A stretch of 49,868 nt of DNA from Lachnospiraceae bacterium. Its GTDB lineage: Bacteria > Bacillota > Clostridia > Lachnospirales > Lachnospiraceae. The notes below the pieces were generated by a model. It saw only the letters and a program-made list of their open reading frames with translations. It was not told the origin of the DNA and did not search any database. Within the stretch, counting starts at the first letter, position 1. Every line of letters begins with the position of its first letter. This document shows, in pieces, positions 1 through 9,106 of the stretch. A program made the translations under genes and the position numbers. The stretch covers positions 1-49,868 of the forward strand of contig JAILDZ010000097.1 of the NCBI GenBank assembly GCA_024688505.1, written 5' to 3'.

Positions 1-68
1 TTTTTTGCCAGAGAAAGCTGGCATTATTAATTAATGAGCTTGCCGAGCCTGCGAGGCAAGGCTTACTT

Positions 69-530
69 CTACATGGGCACGAAGGCGAGGCCGTTGCCGA
101 GATCCTCTTTATCGTCTTTCCAGGTGATATTTCCGCCCTTCAGTTCAAAGCGTCCTGTGGCTTCGGCATAGACCTGATCCTCATCGGCTTCACCATCGGC
201 ATCATAGGTCACATCAGTCCTGACCCCATCTTCATAGGACAGCACAGAACCGTTTACAGAACCGGTACATTCGTAATAGATCGAAATATTCGTGGTGACA
301 GGATTAATATATCTGACATGATAGACCCCGTCATCGGATTTCCAGATATCAAGCGAAATACTGTTATTGTTCACATCATGATACTGTCCTTCGAAGGCAC
401 CTGCCGCCACTGCCGGAACGGCTGCAGCGCCGTCACCTGCCGCAGCCCCACCTGCGCTTGGAATACCGCAGGAAGAGATCATGACAGCGACAATGATGAG
501 TACCGATAATAACTTAAATTTCTTCATCAT
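69..530 (-). CDS. Putative lipoprotein, paralogue of the 1851-2540 product
   Basis: ORF track gives start at 572, but MMKKFKLLSVLIIVAVMISSCG (lipobox-like LxxC region) starts at ~530 with AAAGGAAAGA upstream. Shares the pattern YHV...Y.DGVRT...G.I.W.DDK.D.G with the 229-aa lipoprotein. Confidence 0.75.
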   Translation of the reverse strand: MMKKFKLLSVLIIVAVMISSCGIPSAGGAAAGDGAAAVPAVAAGAFEGQYHDVNNNSISLDIWKSDDGVYHVRYINPVTTNISIYYECTGSVNGSVLSYEDGVRTDVTYDADGEADEDQVYAEATGRFELKGGNITWKDDKEDLGNGLAFVPM

Positions 531-1854
531 TCTTTCCTTTCCTGGGAATCGTAATAGTGACCACAGTACCATTTCCGGTATTTGCTATGGAAAGAGTCCC
601 TTCACAGCTGTACCGAAGCCTCTCACGCACATTATCGATACCTATGCTTCTGTGCTCGGCCTGCTGCTTGGTCTCACTCACATATCCCCAGCCGTTATCC
701 TCCACACGGATGAAAATCTCGTCTCCTTCCAGATCTGTGGAAAGCCTCACCAGACCGTCAGCACCTCTGCCTGCAATGCCGTGCCGAATGGCATTTTCCA
801 CCATTGGCTGCACAGTCAGAATGGGAATATAAAAATCCGAATAATTAATGTCATATTTGATGGAGAACTTGCTGGCAGGATCAGCCTGCTCCAGCGCCAC
901 ATATTCTTTAATACACTCCAGTTCCTTTAAGAACGGCACTGACTGATCGGAAGAAAGGGCTTCCAGATTCGTACGAAGGAAACCGGCAAAATTCTGAAGG
1001 GCATCCGCCGCTTTTTCAGGCTCTTCATAGCAAAGCTGCTTTATGGCAAGAAGAGAATTGAAAATGAAATGAGGACGGATCTGATTCTGCATCATCTTCA
1101 GCCTCTGTCCCTGGAACTGCGCCTCTTTTCTGGCGATCTCCATCTCCCTGTCTGCAGCCCTTCTGTTATGAGAGATCTCGTAGGTGAGGAAAAGGATTAT
1201 GCCGCAAAGATCCGCCGCTATTATCCCTCCCGGAAAACCATAATTAAAAAGAACATATATAAGAGATCCCGTGGGGATCACAGTACATGCCACTATACAG
1301 AATTTGTCCTCTTTATCGAGAAGCTTAAAATCCCTTAAGCATGTCAAAAGCACAAGTAACAGACAGACCGCGGGAACAGCCTGCTGCACAGGGCTAAGTT
1401 CCAGTCTGTAAAAATTATTATTGGAATCGAATTCATAGAATATGGGATAAAACTGCGACGCTATCAGCATGATAAGACCTATGGCCGAAACAAGGCATAC
1501 CATGATGATAAGCACCTTAAGATCCTTATTGGCTATGCTTCGCCCCTTCGCCTCCCGGGCTTCATTTACCATGCCAAAAGAAAAGGATGCAGCTACCACG
1601 GAGATTATGTATCCCGAAGCAAACACCAGGAAATTACTGATCCGGACAGCATAATACCCGAAGTCTGTCACATTTCCCCGATAGATCTGTGCGAAGGCAT
1701 CCGATACGCTTAAAACACCCAGAGAAAGTAACAAAAGAACAAGCCCCTTTGCTCGGGACTCGTCCTGTTTTCTCATAACAAATACCGCTATGGCTGTGAT
1801 GGCGCAAAAGATGCCACCCCATATTTCAAAACCTATGTAGTACGCAGATATCAT
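514..1854 (-). CDS. LytS-like sensor histidine kinase (multi-TM N-terminus, PHFIFN H-box, HATPase)
   Basis: Several hydrophobic segments, then QNQIRPHFIFNSLLAIKQL and a C-terminal N-box/G-box (VENAIRHGI, VEDNGWGY, GIDNVRERL). Confidence 0.9.
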   Translation of the reverse strand: MISAYYIGFEIWGGIFCAITAIAVFVMRKQDESRAKGLVLLLLSLGVLSVSDAFAQIYRGNVTDFGYYAVRISNFLVFASGYIISVVAASFSFGMVNEAREAKGRSIANKDLKVLIIMVCLVSAIGLIMLIASQFYPIFYEFDSNNNFYRLELSPVQQAVPAVCLLLVLLTCLRDFKLLDKEDKFCIVACTVIPTGSLIYVLFNYGFPGGIIAADLCGIILFLTYEISHNRRAADREMEIARKEAQFQGQRLKMMQNQIRPHFIFNSLLAIKQLCYEEPEKAADALQNFAGFLRTNLEALSSDQSVPFLKELECIKEYVALEQADPASKFSIKYDINYSDFYIPILTVQPMVENAIRHGIAGRGADGLVRLSTDLEGDEIFIRVEDNGWGYVSETKQQAEHRSIGIDNVRERLRYSCEGTLSIANTGNGTVVTITIPRKGKNDEEI

Positions 1855-2540
1855 TCTCCGTTGCTCTCTTCTGCTCCTTCTTCGGTCTCGGCTCCTTCAT
1901 CTGCTGCTTCAGTCTCTTCGCCGGCTGCTTCACCTGAATCTTCTCCTCCGGCATCTTCGGTTTCAGCCGGTGCATTCGATTCGGTAGTAGTAGTATCTGT
2001 ATTATACTCTACACTGTCAAGAAAAGCATCCTCTGCCGACTGGAGATCTTCATCCGAGAAGTCTCCCACTTCCAGATCCCTGAATGAAAAATTTGCACCT
2101 GCATCATCTTTATCATCAGACCACACCAGCGAACCGTTTATGTAGTAGATGGCGCCTGTGCCGTCTGTATATACTTCGGAGCTAATTAGACTGCCGGGAT
2201 TTTCCTTTGTGTAATCCGGCAGATCGTATGTGGTACGCACACCGTTTTTATATACCAGACCATAGGACTGTTTATCATATGTGGCTTCGAATTCATAGGT
2301 ATCCATATGTGACATATCCGAATTCGGAACGCCTATGGATACGTGATAGTCCCTTCCGGACTTTTCTATAGTAAGGACTGCCTGTCCCACCACACTGTCT
2401 ATATATGAGCCTTCCCATGTGAAATCCTCGGGAATGGCAAAATCCGACATGTCCACCTCGGGCTTTTGTACCCCGCAGGCCGTCACAGAAAATGCACCGA
2501 GTATCAGAGCTGTTAATAACACATAAAATGACTTTTTCAT
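1851..2540 (-). CDS. Putative lipoprotein with acidic C-terminal tail
   Basis: MKKSFYVLLTALILGAFSVTACG lipoprotein signal; E/A/G-rich C-terminus; overlaps the kinase start by 4 bp. Confidence 0.8.
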   Translation of the reverse strand: MKKSFYVLLTALILGAFSVTACGVQKPEVDMSDFAIPEDFTWEGSYIDSVVGQAVLTIEKSGRDYHVSIGVPNSDMSHMDTYEFEATYDKQSYGLVYKNGVRTTYDLPDYTKENPGSLISSEVYTDGTGAIYYINGSLVWSDDKDDAGANFSFRDLEVGDFSDEDLQSAEDAFLDSVEYNTDTTTTESNAPAETEDAGGEDSGEAAGEETEAADEGAETEEGAEESNGE

Positions 2541-2568
2541 CTATCGACTTCTCCTTACTTTAGGTCTG

Positions 2569-3357
2569 TCACATCACGGAAAGCTCGGGAATACGCATTT
2601 CCGCCCAGGGATATTGCTTCATGTATTCTCCCATGTACTGGTTCACAGCCACAGGATCCTTCTTTAGGAAATTATAATAGTCGCAGTCCAATTCGTCTAC
2701 CAGAACAGCAACAGCATTATACTCTTTTTTTATTATGTTGTGATATCCCTTTTCGTCAAAGGTCTTCCTGAGATCGGAAATACATGTGCGGATAAGGGAA
2801 TTACGGGATGGGGTATTCTCTCCATCCTCCCAGAGAACGGAAAGGAGCTCACCTATGCTGCAAAGTCCGCCGTTATTATCTATGAGATATGCAAACAGCT
2901 CCTTACTCTTGCTTCTCCGAAAGATCAGGGGTTCATCATCTACAAATACTTCGAAACTTCCGAAGCATCTGACACGAAGCTTTCCGTGCGCTCTCTCTAT
3001 GGGATTCCTGAGATGATCCAGCACTGCCAATATGTCTTCCTTGCTGGCAGGCTTGATCAGGTATCCGCTGGCAAAGATCTTATGAGCATCAAAAGCATAT
3101 TCCATATGCCCTGTCACAAAGACGATGTTCAGGTTCGGCTTTATGTCCTTTAGAGCTTTTGCCAGTACCAGTCCGTTTATATCAGGCATTTCAATATCAA
3201 GGAAAGCTATGTCCACATCATTTGACTTCACATATCTGATGGCCTCCACGGATGAAATGAGTCCGGCATGACTGCCTTCCGGATCTATCTCCTTAAGGAC
3301 CCTTATGAGTGCATTAACCGCCAGCTGTCTGTCGTCCACCGAAATAGTTCTCATCAC
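2569..3357 (-). CDS. Response regulator, REC domain plus OmpR/SARP-like winged helix
   Basis: DIAFLDIEMPDINGLVLAK phospho-acceptor region, VFVTGH, K in SGYLIKPAS; C-terminal LRVRCFGSFEVFVDDEPLIFRRSKSKELFAYLIDN...SDLRKTF. Confidence 0.88.
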   Translation of the reverse strand: MMRTISVDDRQLAVNALIRVLKEIDPEGSHAGLISSVEAIRYVKSNDVDIAFLDIEMPDINGLVLAKALKDIKPNLNIVFVTGHMEYAFDAHKIFASGYLIKPASKEDILAVLDHLRNPIERAHGKLRVRCFGSFEVFVDDEPLIFRRSKSKELFAYLIDNNGGLCSIGELLSVLWEDGENTPSRNSLIRTCISDLRKTFDEKGYHNIIKKEYNAVAVLVDELDCDYYNFLKKDPVAVNQYMGEYMKQYPWAEMRIPELSVM

Positions 3358-6300
3358 TTCTTACCCTTCTTTTGTGCCCTTCTCTTTCTCACGCGCTCCC
3401 GTAACTCATCTTTTTCTTTCTGGAGTTCTTTTTCAGCCTCATCCTCAAGATCCTGCATATCCTTATCTGTTAGCTGAAGCGGAGCATCATCATCATTAAG
3501 AAATGCCTCCATTTCTTTCTTCTCGTCTTCTGTCATATCATCATCTTCGTCATCCCTGTCCTTTTCATCCATATAATTAAGCTGATCCTCGATCTCATCC
3601 TCCGTGAGGATCTGGCCGTCATTCATAAGATCGTCCAGCTCCTCATCTGTGACAATTATTTCTTTTTTGTCTTCCTTCTCCTTCTTTTGACCAGGCTTCG
3701 GCACAGGTGCTTTCTTCTCTTCATCTGCCAGTTCCGAGAATACATCGGCCCATTTCAGATGTTTAATGCCTTCTGCCGTGATAGCAGGAAGATTCTTATA
3801 AAATGTCTTCGATCTGGCATCAAAGTTCTTACCGACATCAATAAACTCTGCCTTTATGGTGTTTACCAAAGTCGTTCTTGCTTTTGCGTCCTTATCTGTA
3901 GACTTTTTATTGACACTCAGAAAATGATCACAGTTCTCTATCAAGCCGTCGCAAATGCCCTTAAGCGTCTTCGAAGCGGATTTCTGCAATTCCTCCACCA
4001 TGGTACGATTATAAGCATAATAATCCATGTCGAGTACGCTCATAGAAGATCTGATGGAATTACTAATGTCACCTGCAGCAAACGAAAGAACCATCCCCTG
4101 CTTTTCAGATAAGCTTACGAGTCTTGTCCTGAGTGTGTCCCAGTATCTCATCACATCACGGCCTCTGGTACGAACAGGCACGATCACCTCTTCTTCCTGC
4201 TCTTCTTCAATGATCTTCTTCTCTTCCTCGTCCTTAGGCTCTTCGTCTATGATGACCTTCTTCTTTTCTTCTTTTGTTACCGGCTTTTTATCCGGCTTCT
4301 TTTCCTCCTTTGTTATCGGCTTTTTCTCTATTTTCTTCTCTTCATTCACCTTCGGCTGGCTACTTCCCGCAAAGAGTTTCTTGAAGAAGCCACGTATAGG
4401 GCCGGGCTCCTTCTCTATCTTTCTTATTATTACAGGCTCTTCAGGCGGTATCTCCTGCTGCTGGGTCACTAAAGGTTTCTGCTGTTGTTGGATTCCCACA
4501 GGCAGTTTCCCCTGCTGCGGGATCTTCAAAGAACCTTGCGCCTGCCGAAAGGTATCCGTAGTTTTCTTAGTTCCCTGATTAACACCCTTTACGACAGGTT
4601 TTACTCCGGGTGCTTTCGGTGCAGTAGACTGCACTTTCTTTATCACAGGCTTCTTTTTCCGGCCTCTCTCCTTTTCCATCATAAGGGCAGCACCGTTTAT
4701 GGCTGCATATTTAGTGAATACACATGCCCATCTGTAATTTCCGGCAGTAAGCCGTTTTAAGACCTGTAATACAGAAAAAAGCATAGTGGCTCTGTCGGGT
4801 ACACTTACGTATTTGTTCAGGGCGCCAAGACACACATCCGCCCAGGCTATCTGAGTCTTCGCTCCGGGTGCATTTTTATCCGTGATCCCGTCACGATATG
4901 CTGTCAGGCTCTCTTTCAGCCTCTTTATGGACTCTTGCATAACTAACGCTTCCTTGGCCATAAGAGCTATACCCGCTTCGCCTTCAGTTGATATGAACTT
5001 TCTGTTTAGCATACCGTAGAAGAACTTGAAATCACCTGTCATCTTATCCACAAGAGCAGGATCTACAGTATCTTTCTTGCAGTTCTTGCCGTAGAACTTG
5101 ATACGGGTAAGCCATGCGTTTATGATGGCATCCTCTTCTTCCTGTCCGGTATAAGCTTCTTTCTTTTCTTCCTCCTTCTTCGGAGCCTCCGGCTTCTTCT
5201 CCGGCTGCTTGGGCTGCTGAATGGGCGCCATGGGGCTTACCGGTTTTTTCTCCTTCTTATCGGTCTGAAGTTCCGGCTCATCAACCTTCTTTTTAGGCGG
5301 CTGTGAAATATCCTGAACGATAAGCTCCGGAATAGGTTGTATCATCGGCGAAACCGTCAGGTTCTTTTTCCCCGGTGATGTGGAGACCGGCTGCATAGGC
5401 TGTATCGGCTTAAAGGGTATGATCTCAGGCGCTGTTACGATCGGCTCCAGCTTAGGCTTCTCCTGCTGTATGATCGGAGGCTTCGGCTCTATGACCGGCG
5501 GCTTCGGCTCTATGATCGGCGGTTGCTGCGGTATGATCTTCGGCTGATCCTCCTGATCCAGCTGCTCCTCGTCATCCTGATCCTTTTTAGGCGGAACAGG
5601 AGGCAAAGGTTTCTTTAATTCTTTATCCTTCGGAGGCTCTGGCTCTATGATCGGCTTCTGCTGTATAACAGGAGGCTCCTGTATGATCTTCGGCTTTACA
5701 TCATCCTCGTCTTCATCTTCCTCTTCATCATCAAGAAATTCTTCCAGCTTATGCTCTATAATGGGATCGTCCTCATTTTCGTGGAGCATGCTGTCCTCTT
5801 TGATCACGCCCAGGTCATCAAGGCTGAGGTCCAGCTTCTGCTTTTTCTTCTTCTTTCCCAGTCCCATAGGATTGGCTTCTGTGATCTTACTTGGATCTAC
5901 ATTATCCTCCTCCAGGACTTCCGGATCCTCATCAATGATGTCAAGAGGCTTTTGCTGCGGGCCTTCCACTACCGGCTTCTGACCGAATGATATGGGATTA
6001 GCTTCTGTGGTTTTCTTCGGTACACCCTGAATCTCATCTTCATCGTCTTCAATTTCATCATCAGCTTCCGGAATGGCATTATGAGCTATGTCAACTTCGG
6101 GGAAGGGCATCTTAAGAGATTGCGTCGGCTTAAGATGATCTGCAATAATCTTCTTGTCTCCCACCACCTTTGGCTTCATCGTAGCCTTCTTCTTTTCGCT
6201 CTCTGTATCATCCTCCAGCTCATCATCGGCTTCAAGGATGGCATCCTGAATATCCACCGGCTTCGGCTTTGGCTGATCCGCAAGCGAAGTCTTTTTCACA

Positions 6301-9083
6301 CTCATGGGATTAGCTACAGGCTTGGTGGGCTTAGTATCATCTTCCAGATCCTCATCAAACTCAGGAACAGTATCTTTTAGATCCACATACTTCTGCATCA
6401 ACGGCTGCTGTGGCTGCTGCGGAGGCTGCTGTGGCTGTTGTTGCTGCAGCGGCACATTAGCGGGGTTAAAATGCCCCTGTATAGGGTTAGCCTGGCCGCC
6501 ATGCTGCTGTTCTTTATCTTTGGCCTGATAGTCCAATTCTCCGGTGAGCCTCTTTATAGTGTCTTTCACATTATCTGTGCCCAGATCGTCAGCCACCAGA
6601 CGTGTAGCCAGACGGGTGATGATCTGCACACGCTTCTGCATAGCGGGGTCTTTCTGTGTATCCGGAGTGGATCCGCCATAGCCCACCTTAAGCTGTCCTT
6701 CTCTTTGGATATCAATATATGCATTGATGAGAGGGATCTTTTCAGTCAAAGATTTAGTGACTTCATTCAGTCTGTCCTGTACTGCAGAGCGTTCATTTAT
6801 AGGTCCGGGGACTTCACCACGTATGCCTTCGATCTCCTCAGTCAGATCTCTTATCTGTTTCCTGCACTTGGGTTTCGGAGGCAGGCTTTCTATATAGCTT
6901 TTCTTCAGAGCCAGCTCTGTTTGCAGCTCCTCTATCTTCTCCGGCTTCTCTGTAAATTTAAGCTCTTTTTCAGTAGCTCTGATCACAGCTATGGCTTCCA
7001 GGCGTTTTCCTTCCTGCTCTGTCAGCTTATTAAGACTATCCTCCAAATCATACATGTGGATGATCTTAATCAAGTCATCCCTCTCATCGCCCATCGGCTT
7101 CATTTCTGCAAATAAAGTGGGCTCGATCAGGTGTGAATACTGCCTGAAATTATCAAGAGTCACTATGTTCCTGATGTTTCCATCTCTACCCGTCATCTGA
7201 AGAGCCGCAAACTTCTGAAGGCCCATATCCTTTGCAAGGAGACGGCCTGCCAGCATCTGTCCTTTTCTGCCCTCTGCCTTCGGGCCGGTAATATCCGCTC
7301 CTGCAGCTACCTGGGCTTCCTGCATTTCCTGTACCATCTTTGCAAAGACGGTCTCATGGGGGAATTCATATCCGGCCAGGAGGCTCTTGACCCCGGCCTT
7401 TCCGGGCGGATTCACAGTGGTATACATGGTAGCGGGCTCTGTCATGTCTTCAGTGCCCTTCACACCTGCATCCTCGCTCTGTTTCATCACATCATACATG
7501 GTCCGCTGCTTTGTGATCAGATTATAGGAAAGCAATGCCATTCTGAAATTAAGAAGGTCCCCGTCCTTCGCTCCCAGCAGTTTATACACATTCATCATGT
7601 GCTTTGCCGCTGCCGGTCTGGAGCTCTCTCTGAAGGCCTCTTTTATTACCTGATTCTCTCCTTCGCCTTCTGCCACCAGAGTCTTATCCATCTTCTTTGT
7701 GAAACCGTTATCATCCTTTTTCACAGTCTCAGCCCTGCTTGGCAGCTTAAAGCGGTCTGATTTTTCCGCAGCTTTTGCTCCCGTATCTTTTTCCATATCG
7801 GGATGATATTCCTTGCTTTCTTCAAGCTGCCTTTTTTGCTTGGCCCGGGAAAGCCATGCCTGATATCTGGCATCTTCCATCTCAGCTCTGCTGGCACGTG
7901 AACGCCCGGCTACGAGAGTCCTTCCCATTCGTCTCACAGTCTTGCTGGCAAAGTTCCTCTCCTCATCCTCCGGAGTTTTAGTGGCCCTTAAGCCACTCCA
8001 GATCTTACCGAAAAAGCCGGGTTTCATCTTCTTTTTATGAATACCCTTGGGATTTTCTCCAAAAGTACTCTTTTCGTCATATACTCCGTTTGCTCTTCCT
8101 ATGGATTCACCTGTGGCAAGCCTTCCGTTTTCTACAAAAGCCACGTTCATGGGACCCTGTTTCGCTCCCAGCATATCATCCAGAGTTTTGTCATTTTTCA
8201 GCTTATCACGAGTGGCAAAGTCAAACTCAATGTCATCAGGTTTTCCATGATATTCACCGCTGAAATCAATTATTTCCGCTTCATCACCGGTATTCATAAG
8301 CCGAAGATCGGCTTCGGTAAGATTTTCTATTATTTCTCTCAGGCTCTCTGTGGCGCCCTCCTGAGACCTGCCTTTTGTGGGGTCCACCTTCACATCTCCG
8401 TTGCCCTTAAGATTTATCACTCCGTTATTTACGGCATTATCGAGTATAGCCATCTGATCCAGGAATGAGGTGCCGTTTGCGCCTTTTATCACATCTCGCA
8501 CATATGCGCCGCCACGGCGGACATCCATATCATCTCCGTTTCGGCTTAATGTGTATCCGAGACCTGCGGACATACCTCTCCCGCCCAGCATGGTGGTGGC
8601 CAGGATAGCTCCGTCATCATCTCTGTCCAGCTGGGTTTTGGCAAATGCGGTCCTGTCTATGGCTGATCTCCTGTTGATCTTTGCCACCTCTTCCTCATAT
8701 CTGCGGTTTGCCTTTTCCACAGCCTCATCCAGTTCTTTTTTCTTTTTCTCGCTGTCCGGCGCACTGAGTGTACCTGCAGCCTCCAGTTTTTCCAGTTCCT
8801 CTCTTTTCTGGTCGATATATTTTAAGGATTTTACTCTGCTTTGCTCGGCGATCATGGTATCGCCCACAGTGGCCATGGCCTCGCTCTGTTTCATATCCTG
8901 CAGCCTGTTATAGCGCACAATAAGCTTGCTCACCTTAGAGAGAGCATCATGTCCTGCCATTCTGGCAGCCTCCACGTCGTAGAGCTTGGTTCCAAAGACC
9001 TGTTCGTACTTTTCTGCTGTTTCTTCCCAGGATTCATGAGCATAGACTTCACTATATGCTCCGCCCAAATATGACTCTGCCAT
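3354..9083 (-). CDS. Very large (1909 aa) low-complexity/modular protein, unknown function; candidate eCIS cargo or structural component
   Basis: Single uninterrupted ORF; helical N-terminus, P/Q/K/E-rich centre with acidic DDELEDD-type and ANPM/ANPI repeats, helical C-terminal modules. No recognised catalytic signature. Confidence 0.85.
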   Translation of the reverse strand: MAESYLGGAYSEVYAHESWEETAEKYEQVFGTKLYDVEAARMAGHDALSKVSKLIVRYNRLQDMKQSEAMATVGDTMIAEQSRVKSLKYIDQKREELEKLEAAGTLSAPDSEKKKKELDEAVEKANRRYEEEVAKINRRSAIDRTAFAKTQLDRDDDGAILATTMLGGRGMSAGLGYTLSRNGDDMDVRRGGAYVRDVIKGANGTSFLDQMAILDNAVNNGVINLKGNGDVKVDPTKGRSQEGATESLREIIENLTEADLRLMNTGDEAEIIDFSGEYHGKPDDIEFDFATRDKLKNDKTLDDMLGAKQGPMNVAFVENGRLATGESIGRANGVYDEKSTFGENPKGIHKKKMKPGFFGKIWSGLRATKTPEDEERNFASKTVRRMGRTLVAGRSRASRAEMEDARYQAWLSRAKQKRQLEESKEYHPDMEKDTGAKAAEKSDRFKLPSRAETVKKDDNGFTKKMDKTLVAEGEGENQVIKEAFRESSRPAAAKHMMNVYKLLGAKDGDLLNFRMALLSYNLITKQRTMYDVMKQSEDAGVKGTEDMTEPATMYTTVNPPGKAGVKSLLAGYEFPHETVFAKMVQEMQEAQVAAGADITGPKAEGRKGQMLAGRLLAKDMGLQKFAALQMTGRDGNIRNIVTLDNFRQYSHLIEPTLFAEMKPMGDERDDLIKIIHMYDLEDSLNKLTEQEGKRLEAIAVIRATEKELKFTEKPEKIEELQTELALKKSYIESLPPKPKCRKQIRDLTEEIEGIRGEVPGPINERSAVQDRLNEVTKSLTEKIPLINAYIDIQREGQLKVGYGGSTPDTQKDPAMQKRVQIITRLATRLVADDLGTDNVKDTIKRLTGELDYQAKDKEQQHGGQANPIQGHFNPANVPLQQQQPQQPPQQPQQPLMQKYVDLKDTVPEFDEDLEDDTKPTKPVANPMSVKKTSLADQPKPKPVDIQDAILEADDELEDDTESEKKKATMKPKVVGDKKIIADHLKPTQSLKMPFPEVDIAHNAIPEADDEIEDDEDEIQGVPKKTTEANPISFGQKPVVEGPQQKPLDIIDEDPEVLEEDNVDPSKITEANPMGLGKKKKKQKLDLSLDDLGVIKEDSMLHENEDDPIIEHKLEEFLDDEEEDEDEDDVKPKIIQEPPVIQQKPIIEPEPPKDKELKKPLPPVPPKKDQDDEEQLDQEDQPKIIPQQPPIIEPKPPVIEPKPPIIQQEKPKLEPIVTAPEIIPFKPIQPMQPVSTSPGKKNLTVSPMIQPIPELIVQDISQPPKKKVDEPELQTDKKEKKPVSPMAPIQQPKQPEKKPEAPKKEEEKKEAYTGQEEEDAIINAWLTRIKFYGKNCKKDTVDPALVDKMTGDFKFFYGMLNRKFISTEGEAGIALMAKEALVMQESIKRLKESLTAYRDGITDKNAPGAKTQIAWADVCLGALNKYVSVPDRATMLFSVLQVLKRLTAGNYRWACVFTKYAAINGAALMMEKERGRKKKPVIKKVQSTAPKAPGVKPVVKGVNQGTKKTTDTFRQAQGSLKIPQQGKLPVGIQQQQKPLVTQQQEIPPEEPVIIRKIEKEPGPIRGFFKKLFAGSSQPKVNEEKKIEKKPITKEEKKPDKKPVTKEEKKKVIIDEEPKDEEEKKIIEEEQEEEVIVPVRTRGRDVMRYWDTLRTRLVSLSEKQGMVLSFAAGDISNSIRSSMSVLDMDYYAYNRTMVEELQKSASKTLKGICDGLIENCDHFLSVNKKSTDKDAKARTTLVNTIKAEFIDVGKNFDARSKTFYKNLPAITAEGIKHLKWADVFSELADEEKKAPVPKPGQKKEKEDKKEIIVTDEELDDLMNDGQILTEDEIEDQLNYMDEKDRDDEDDDMTEDEKKEMEAFLNDDDAPLQLTDKDMQDLEDEAEKELQKEKDELRERVRKRRAQKKGKK

Positions 9084-9106
9084 ATCGATACCTCCGGTCC
9101 TGTGCC

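Noticed and set aside
1-62. Hairpins near the left edge (GCCAG/CTGGC next to T6; CTTGCC/GGCAAG) as a terminator for the minus operon
   Set aside because: On the minus strand the first hairpin is followed by A6, not T; the second has no T tract. The window edge prevents a judgement for the + strand.
5400-6470. P/Q/E-rich repeat region of the giant gene as a frameshifted or degenerate pseudogene
   Set aside because: The reading frame is open through all 1909 codons and both flanks carry non-repetitive helical sequence.
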